From the NCBI RefSeq assembly GCF_022843985.1, contig NZ_JALHMP010000020.1, positions 1 to 64,000 on the forward strand: 64,000 nt of DNA, written 5' to 3'. How positions within the stretch are numbered: position 1 is the stretch's first letter; each line of letters opens with the position of its first letter. The stretch comes from Phreatobacter sp. (GTDB lineage Bacteria; Pseudomonadota; Alphaproteobacteria; Rhizobiales; Phreatobacteraceae). The notes beneath the pieces are model-generated. The model did no database searches. It was given only the letters and a program-made list of their open reading frames with translations, and was not told where the DNA came from. Position numbers and translations under genes: made by a program. Below are positions 58,894-64,000 of this stretch, in pieces.

Positions 58894-60333
58894 ATGACCG
58901 TCTATTCCACCGCCATCTCGGAACTCGATGCGTTCGCCCTCGCCGACGCCTTCCGGCGACGGATCCTGTCACCCGTCGAGGCCGCCCGGGACGCCCTCGA
59001 CCGCGCCGAGGCGAGCCAGGCGAGCATCAATGCCTTCGCCCTGATCGACCGCGAGCGGACGCTCGCCTGGGCCCGCGATTCGGAGGCGCGCTGGGCGAGG
59101 GGCGCACCGCTGAGCGCGGTGGACGGGGTCGGCGTCACCGTGAAGGACAATATGGCGGTGGCCGGCTGGCCCTCCCTCAAGGGTTCGACGGTCGTCTCGC
59201 GCGATCCCGTGACCTTCGACGCCCCGGTCACGGCGCGCTGCAAGGAAGCCGGGCTGGTCATCCTCGGCACCACGACCATGCCGGAATTCGGCTGGATCGG
59301 CCTGTCCACCTCGCCGCTGACCGGCCATACACGCAATCCCTGGAACCGCGACCGCACCGCCGGCGGCTCGACCTCCGGCGGCGCCGCGGCGGCGGCCCTT
59401 GGCATAGGCCGCTTCCATCTCGGCTCCGACGGCCTCGGCTCCATCCGCATTCCCGCCGCCTTCTGCGGCGTTGCCGGCATCAAGGCGACCTATGGGCGGG
59501 TGCCGGCCTATCCGATCTCGGTCATGGGCGAGCTCGCCCATCTCGGCCCGATCGCCCGCGATGTCCGCGAGGTCGCCGCCCTCCTCACCATCCTCTCCGG
59601 TCCCGATGCGCGCGATCCCATGGCCTGGAACATTCCGGCGCCGGACTACCGGATCGGCCTCGACGAGGGCGTGCGCGGCCTGCGCATCGCCTATTCGCCG
59701 CGCCTCGGATTCGTGACGAAGCTCGATCCGCAGGTGGAGCGGGCGGTGGCCGCCGCCGCCGCGACCTTCGCGTCCATGGGCGCCATCGTCGAGGAGGTCG
59801 ACCCGCCGATCGAGGACCCCGCGCCCATCGCCTGGGATATCTGGAACGCCGGCGCGGCGCTGGCCTTGTCCTCCTTCACCGAGGCGCAGCGCCGGGCGAT
59901 GGACCCTGGCCTTGTCGGCTGCGCCGAAACGGGCGCGCGTTTCTCGGCGGCCCAGCTCATCGACGCCCTGCTCTACCGGCGGACCAAGACCGTGATCGCC
60001 ATGGCGGAGTTCCACGAGCGCTACGACCTGCTGATCACCCCGACCATGCCGACCGGCGCCATCCCGCTCGGCGCCGACCTGCCGCCTGCCGGTTTCGCCG
60101 GCCAGGACCAGTGGGGCCCGCTCTGGACGGACTGGTGCCCCTACACGCCGCCGTTCAACGTCACCCAGCAACCGGCGGGAACGGTGCCCTGCGGCCTCGA
60201 CGGCGACGGGCTGCCAATCGGCCTGCAGATCGTCGGCTGGAAGCGCCAGGAGGCCCTCGTGCTTCGGGCCATGCGGGCCTTCGAGTCGGAACGCCCCCCG
60301 GCGCGCGTCCCGATGTCGCATCTGCGCGCCTAA
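58894..60333 (+). CDS. Amidase-signature hydrolase
   Basis: A 479-residue amidase using the Ser-cisSer-Lys triad: lysine in GVTVKDNMAV, cis-serine in AGGSTSGGAAAAAL, nucleophilic serine in GSDGLGSIRIPAAFCG. GLQIVGWK closes the domain as usual. It hydrolyses amides, possibly those imported by the adjacent ABC transporter; the substrate is unknown. Confidence 0.87.
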   Translation: MTVYSTAISELDAFALADAFRRRILSPVEAARDALDRAEASQASINAFALIDRERTLAWARDSEARWARGAPLSAVDGVGVTVKDNMAVAGWPSLKGSTVVSRDPVTFDAPVTARCKEAGLVILGTTTMPEFGWIGLSTSPLTGHTRNPWNRDRTAGGSTSGGAAAAALGIGRFHLGSDGLGSIRIPAAFCGVAGIKATYGRVPAYPISVMGELAHLGPIARDVREVAALLTILSGPDARDPMAWNIPAPDYRIGLDEGVRGLRIAYSPRLGFVTKLDPQVERAVAAAAATFASMGAIVEEVDPPIEDPAPIAWDIWNAGAALALSSFTEAQRRAMDPGLVGCAETGARFSAAQLIDALLYRRTKTVIAMAEFHERYDLLITPTMPTGAIPLGADLPPAGFAGQDQWGPLWTDWCPYTPPFNVTQQPAGTVPCGLDGDGLPIGLQIVGWKRQEALVLRAMRAFESERPPARVPMSHLRA

Positions 60334-60482
60334 GTCTCAGCCGGCTGCCCGGAATTTGCGCGACAGTTGCCTGCGCTTCGGGATTGACTCCCTCGGATCA
60401 AGCATCGTCTGATCCGGTCTTCTCGCGGACAGGGGCCGAACAGAGGTCGGACCCGGCTGCGACGTTCCAGGGGAGAGTGGTC

Positions 60483-62087
60483 ATGAAATCCGTCAAATTG
60501 TCCCGTCGCACCGTGATGGCCGGCGCCGCTGCCGCCGGTGCGCTGGCGAGTTCCACGGGCGCCTCCGCCCAGGGCGCTCAGAATGTCCTGCGCGTCGTGA
60601 TGCACTCGGATCTGCGCATCATCGACCCGATCTGGACGACGGCCTATATCGTCCGCAACTACGGCTACATGATCTACGACACGCTGTTCGCCCTCGATGC
60701 CAAGGGCGAGGTGCAGCCGCAGATGGTCGACAAATATACCGTCAGCGACGACAAGCTGACCTACACGTTCACGCTGCGCGACGGCCTGATGTGGCACGAC
60801 AACCAGCCGGTGACGAGCGCCGACATCATTCCCTCGATCCGCCGCTGGGCCGCCCGTGACCCGCTTGGCCAGACCGTCATGGGCTTCATCGGCTCGATGG
60901 AGGCCAAGGACCCCAAGACCTTCGAGATCAAGCTGAAGGAAGCCACCGGCCTCCTCATCTTCGCCCTCGGCAAGCCGTCGTCGAACGTGCCCTTCATGAT
61001 GCCGAAGCGCGTCGCCGAGACCGATCCGAACACCCAGATCACCGAATTCATCGGTTCCGGCCCGTTCATGTTCGTCCGTGACGAGTGGAAGCCGGGCGAC
61101 CGGGCCGTCTATGTCAAGTTCGCCGGCTACAAGCCGCGCTCCGAGCCGGCCTCCGGCCTCGCGGGCGGCAAGGTCGCCAAGGTCGACCGTGTCGAGTGGC
61201 GCGTCATCACCGACCAGCAGCAGGCGGTCAACGCCCTGCAGGCCGGCGAGATCGACCTCATCGAAGCGCCGAGCCACGACCTGCTGCCGCTCCTGAAGGC
61301 CGACCGGAACATCAAGCTGTTCAACTGGAACGTGCTGGGCAACCAGTACACGATGCGCTTCAACCACACGGTCGCGCCCTTCAACAATCCGAAGATCCGC
61401 CAGGCGGTGCTCTATGCGCTGAACCAGGAGGATTTCCTGAAGGCGACCATCGGCGATCCGGAATATTACAAGGTCTGCAAGGCCATGTTCGTCTGCGGCT
61501 CGCCGCTGGAGACGATGGCCGGCATGGAAGACAAGCTGGAATCGAACTTCGCCAAGGCGCGCCAGCTCCTCCAGGAAGCCGGCTACAACCGCGAGCCGGT
61601 GGTGCTCCTGCATTCCACCGACCTGCAGGTTCTCACCAACCTCGCCCCCGTCGCCAAGTCGCTGCTCGAGCGTGCCGGCTTCGTCGTCGACATGCAGTCC
61701 ATGGACTGGCAGACGGTCGTCGCCCGCCGCGTGAAGCGCGATCCGCCGACCCAGGGTGGCTGGAGCGCCATGCTCACCTCGTGGGTGGCCGCCGACATCC
61801 TCAACCCCGTCATGGCCGGCTTCTTCAACGCCTCCGGCGACCGGGCGGCGTTCGGCTGGCCGACCGATCCGGAGATCGAGACCCTGCGCGCCCGCTTCGC
61901 CCGTGCCAATACCGTGGCCGAGCAGAAGCAGATCGCCGAGGCGATCCAGCGCCGGGTGTCGGAAGCCCCGACCCACGTCCATCTGGGTCAGTGGTATTCG
62001 CCGGGCGCTCATCGCGGCAACATCTCCGGCTGGCTCGAGGCACCGGCTCCGGTGTTCTGGAACATGGAGAAGGGCCGCGGCGCGTGA
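60483..62087 (+). CDS. ABC transporter substrate-binding protein, peptide/opine/nickel family
   Basis: Periplasmic binding protein of 534 residues (SBP family 5). A twin-arginine signal peptide (LSRRTVMAGAAAAGALAS) is cleaved after ASAQ. Family signatures are TYTFTLRDGLMWHDNQPVTS and NNPKIRQAVLYALNQEDF. It supplies the Dpp-like permeases just downstream. aggggagag lies upstream of the ATG. The bases 60334-60482 hold no other gene. Confidence 0.9.
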   Translation: MKSVKLSRRTVMAGAAAAGALASSTGASAQGAQNVLRVVMHSDLRIIDPIWTTAYIVRNYGYMIYDTLFALDAKGEVQPQMVDKYTVSDDKLTYTFTLRDGLMWHDNQPVTSADIIPSIRRWAARDPLGQTVMGFIGSMEAKDPKTFEIKLKEATGLLIFALGKPSSNVPFMMPKRVAETDPNTQITEFIGSGPFMFVRDEWKPGDRAVYVKFAGYKPRSEPASGLAGGKVAKVDRVEWRVITDQQQAVNALQAGEIDLIEAPSHDLLPLLKADRNIKLFNWNVLGNQYTMRFNHTVAPFNNPKIRQAVLYALNQEDFLKATIGDPEYYKVCKAMFVCGSPLETMAGMEDKLESNFAKARQLLQEAGYNREPVVLLHSTDLQVLTNLAPVAKSLLERAGFVVDMQSMDWQTVVARRVKRDPPTQGGWSAMLTSWVAADILNPVMAGFFNASGDRAAFGWPTDPEIETLRARFARANTVAEQKQIAEAIQRRVSEAPTHVHLGQWYSPGAHRGNISGWLEAPAPVFWNMEKGRGA

Positions 62088-62099
62088 GATTCTGACGAT

Positions 62100-62126
62100 C
62101 GGCGGCCGGACCTGTTCCGGCCGCCG
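62100..62126 (+). terminator. Stem-loop between binding protein and permease genes
   Basis: cggcggccgga and tccggccgccg form a perfect 11-base-pair stem around cctgt, followed by a short pyrimidine stretch. Such hairpins often stabilise or partly terminate transcripts after binding-protein genes so that the binding protein is made in excess. Confidence 0.65.
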
Positions 62127-62156
62127 CCTTCTCATCGCAGTCAGGCCTAAGGTCCA

Positions 62157-63098
62157 ATGATTTCCTATATTCTCCGACGCCTTGCGGCGACCGTGCCCGT
62201 GCTGTTCACCGTCGCCGTGATGGTGTTCCTGATGCTGCGCCTGACGCCGGGCGATCCCGCCGCGATCATCGCCGGCGACAATGCCACCACGCAGCAGATC
62301 CTCGACATCCGCACCAAGCTCGGCCTCGAGCAGCCCATCGTCCAGCAGTTCTTCATCTGGCTCGGCGGCCTGGCGCGCGGCGATCTCGGCGAGAGCTTCT
62401 TCTTCCGCAAGACCGTGTTCGAACTGATCTCGGAGCGCATCGAGCCGACCCTGTCGCTCGCCTTCCTGACGATCGTCCTGGCCGTGGTCGTCGCCATCCC
62501 GCTCGGCGTGCTCGCCGCCTACAAGCAGGGCACCTGGATCGACCGCATCGTCATGGGATTCTCGGTGATCGGCTTTTCCGTTCCGGTCTTCGTCATCGGC
62601 TATCTGCTGGTCTATATCTTCGCCATCAAGCTCGGCTGGTTCCCGGTGCAGGGCTATCAGCGCATCGGCAACGGCGTCGGGCCGTGGTTCCGCAGTCTGG
62701 TCCTGCCCGCCTTCACCCTCTCGGTCATCTATGTGGCGCTGATCGCCCGCATGACCCGCACCAGCGTGCTGGAAGTCCTGTCGGAGGATTACATCCGCAC
62801 CGCCCGCGCCAAGGGGCAGACGGAAATGAAGGTGCTGTTCCAGCACGCCCTGAAGAACGCCGCCGTGCCGATCGTCACCGTCGTCGGTATCGGCGTCGCG
62901 CTGCTGATCGGCGGCGTGGTGGTCACCGAGAGCGTCTATTCCATCCCCGGGCTCGGACGCCTGACGGTCGACGCGGTGCTCGCCCGCGACTTCCCCGTCA
63001 TCCAGGCGATCATCCTCGCCTTTTCCTTCGTCTATGTCATGATCAACCTGCTGGTTGACCTGTCCTATACGATCTTCGATCCGAGGATCCGCTATTGA
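62157..63098 (+). CDS. ABC transporter permease (DppB type)
   Basis: Inner-membrane permease of 313 residues with six helices. The start MISYILRRLAATVPVLFTVA, LRLTPGDPAAIIAGDNAT and the coupling EAA loop EDYIRTARAKGQ are all family features. The stop overlaps the next permease start. Confidence 0.92.
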   Translation: MISYILRRLAATVPVLFTVAVMVFLMLRLTPGDPAAIIAGDNATTQQILDIRTKLGLEQPIVQQFFIWLGGLARGDLGESFFFRKTVFELISERIEPTLSLAFLTIVLAVVVAIPLGVLAAYKQGTWIDRIVMGFSVIGFSVPVFVIGYLLVYIFAIKLGWFPVQGYQRIGNGVGPWFRSLVLPAFTLSVIYVALIARMTRTSVLEVLSEDYIRTARAKGQTEMKVLFQHALKNAAVPIVTVVGIGVALLIGGVVVTESVYSIPGLGRLTVDAVLARDFPVIQAIILAFSFVYVMINLLVDLSYTIFDPRIRY

Positions 63099-64000
63099 CC
63101 GCCCCCGCTTCCTCCGAGCCGGTCGCGAGCGCCGACGCGCCGATCGCCGCCCCCGCCAAGCCGACCGTCTGGCGCAAGCTGTTCCGCAGCCCCAGTGTGG
63201 TCATCGGCCTCGCCATCGTCCTGGTCATGGTGTTCATCGGCCTGATCGCGCCGCTGATCGCCCCGGCCGACCCGACCGCCATCAATCCCGGCGCCCGCAA
63301 CCGCGTGCCGATGGCGACCAGCACCATGCGCCTCGATGACGGCACGCGCGCCACCGTGACCCATTACATGGGCACCGACACGCTCGGCCGTGACGTGTTC
63401 TCGCGCGTCGTCTACGGCGCCCGGGTCTCCATCTTCATCGGCGTCGCCGTGGCGCTGCTGTCGATCAGCATCGGCCTCGTCATCGGCATGATCGCCGGCT
63501 ATATCCGCTGGCTCGACGGCATCATCATGCGGATCATGGACGGGTTGATGGCGATCCCGGCCATCCTGCTCGCCATCGCCGTGGTCTCGCTGTCGCGGGC
63601 CGGCATCGTCTCGGTCATCATCGCCATCGTCGTGCCGGAGGTGCCGCGCGTCGTGCGCCTGGTGCGCTCGGTCGTGCTCTCGGTGCGCGAGGAGCCCTAT
63701 GTCGAGGCGGCGGTGGTCTCCGGCACGCCGACGGTGAAGCTCGTCCTGCGCCACATCCTGCCGAACACCGTGGCGCCGCTGATCGTCCAGGGCACCTTCA
63801 TCTGCGCCTCCGCCATCCTGGTCGAGGCCATCCTGTCCTTCCTCGGCATCGGCATCCCGCCGGATATCCCGACCTGGGGCAACATCATGGCCGAGGGGCG
63901 CCAGCTCTTCCGCATCTTCCCCCACAACATCCTCTATCCGGGCATCTTCCTCGCCCTCACGGTGCTCGCCGTGAACATGCTCGGCGACGGGCTTCGCGAC
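63095..64000 (+). CDS. ABC transporter permease (DppC type), cut by window end
   Basis: The visible 302 codons contain the DppC domain: MGTDTLGRDVFSRVVYGAR, and the EAA loop EEPYVEAAVVSGTPTVKLV. The likely start is a TTG at 63095 that overlaps the upstream stop (TTGA), followed by an alanine/proline-rich cytoplasmic segment (about residues 2-25) before the first helix. The gene runs off the right edge; probably only a few residues are missing. Confidence 0.88.
   Translation, partial: MTAPASSEPVASADAPIAAPAKPTVWRKLFRSPSVVIGLAIVLVMVFIGLIAPLIAPADPTAINPGARNRVPMATSTMRLDDGTRATVTHYMGTDTLGRDVFSRVVYGARVSIFIGVAVALLSISIGLVIGMIAGYIRWLDGIIMRIMDGLMAIPAILLAIAVVSLSRAGIVSVIIAIVVPEVPRVVRLVRSVVLSVREEPYVEAAVVSGTPTVKLVLRHILPNTVAPLIVQGTFICASAILVEAILSFLGIGIPPDIPTWGNIMAEGRQLFRIFPHNILYPGIFLALTVLAVNMLGDGLRD

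Overview
The window is a nearly complete photosynthesis gene cluster (PGC), about positions 3,700 to 53,600, in a high-GC alphaproteobacterium. The gene set (type-2 reaction centre puhA/pufLM, bacteriochlorophyll a enzymes including both dark reductases, oxidative cyclase acsF, spirilloxanthin-type crt genes, PpsR/PpaA regulators, tetraheme pufC) and the order puhABC-orf-acsF-puhE-hemA suggest a purple or aerobic anoxygenic phototroph, most likely of the Hyphomicrobiales (Rhizobiales). This placement is by gene content and remembered synteny, not by a search.

Layout. 1-3625: left flank with a tandem repeat that may be an insertion-sequence end, a chemoreceptor with a C-terminal PilZ domain, and a diguanylate cyclase. 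3745-6276: dxs behind a PpsR box, then cytochrome c2. 6393-18575 (minus strand): bchF-N-B-L-M-lhaA-puhA-puhB-puhC-orf101-acsF-puhE-hemA, mostly with overlapping stops and starts. 18647-21258: divergent PpsR boxes, then ppaA-ppsR. 21268-32267 (plus): a PpsR box and a tightly coupled run orf112-bch2-bchP-tspO-ispH-bchI-bchD-bchO-crtI-crtB-orf49. 32264-36769: crtC-crtD (minus) divergent from crtE-crtF (plus) around another PpsR box. 36765-45672: bchC-X-Y-Z-pufQ-B-A-L-M-C with tandem PpsR boxes, several RNA hairpins and a terminator. 45867-53573: an aerR-like gene (minus) divergent from bchH-bchG-hydrolase (plus), with a long bchH leader. 53629-64000: non-photosynthetic flank with a DapA-like lyase, M20 peptidase, DUF3237 protein, FAD oxidoreductase, Asp/Glu-racemase-like protein, an amidase and a Dpp-type ABC transporter cut by the window end.

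How it works together. hemA supplies 5-aminolevulinate; bchH/I/D, bchM, acsF, bchN/B/L, bchF, bchX/Y/Z, bchC, bchG and bchP make bacteriochlorophyll a. dxs and ispH supply isoprenoids to crtE, crtB, crtI, crtC, crtD and crtF and to the phytyl tail. puf and puhA encode the LH1-reaction centre core; puhB/C/E, lhaA, bch2 and pufQ assist assembly; cytochrome c2 and PufC return electrons. TGT-N12-ACA palindromes in front of dxs, bchF/ppaA, the bch2 operon, crtE/crtD, bchC and bchH indicate one PpsR regulon, with the cobalamin-domain proteins PpaA and AerR as likely partners. I saw no bchE, bchJ, crtA, pucBA or idi here, and no tRNA, rRNA or CRISPR.

The most unusual points are: no in-frame start for crtC; mutually exclusive hairpins and a short uORF in the bchH leader; a membrane alpha/beta hydrolase fusion downstream of bchG; a possible bchG remnant behind ppsR; a PuhE with a 90-residue extra tail; and small uncharacterised genes embedded in the operons.
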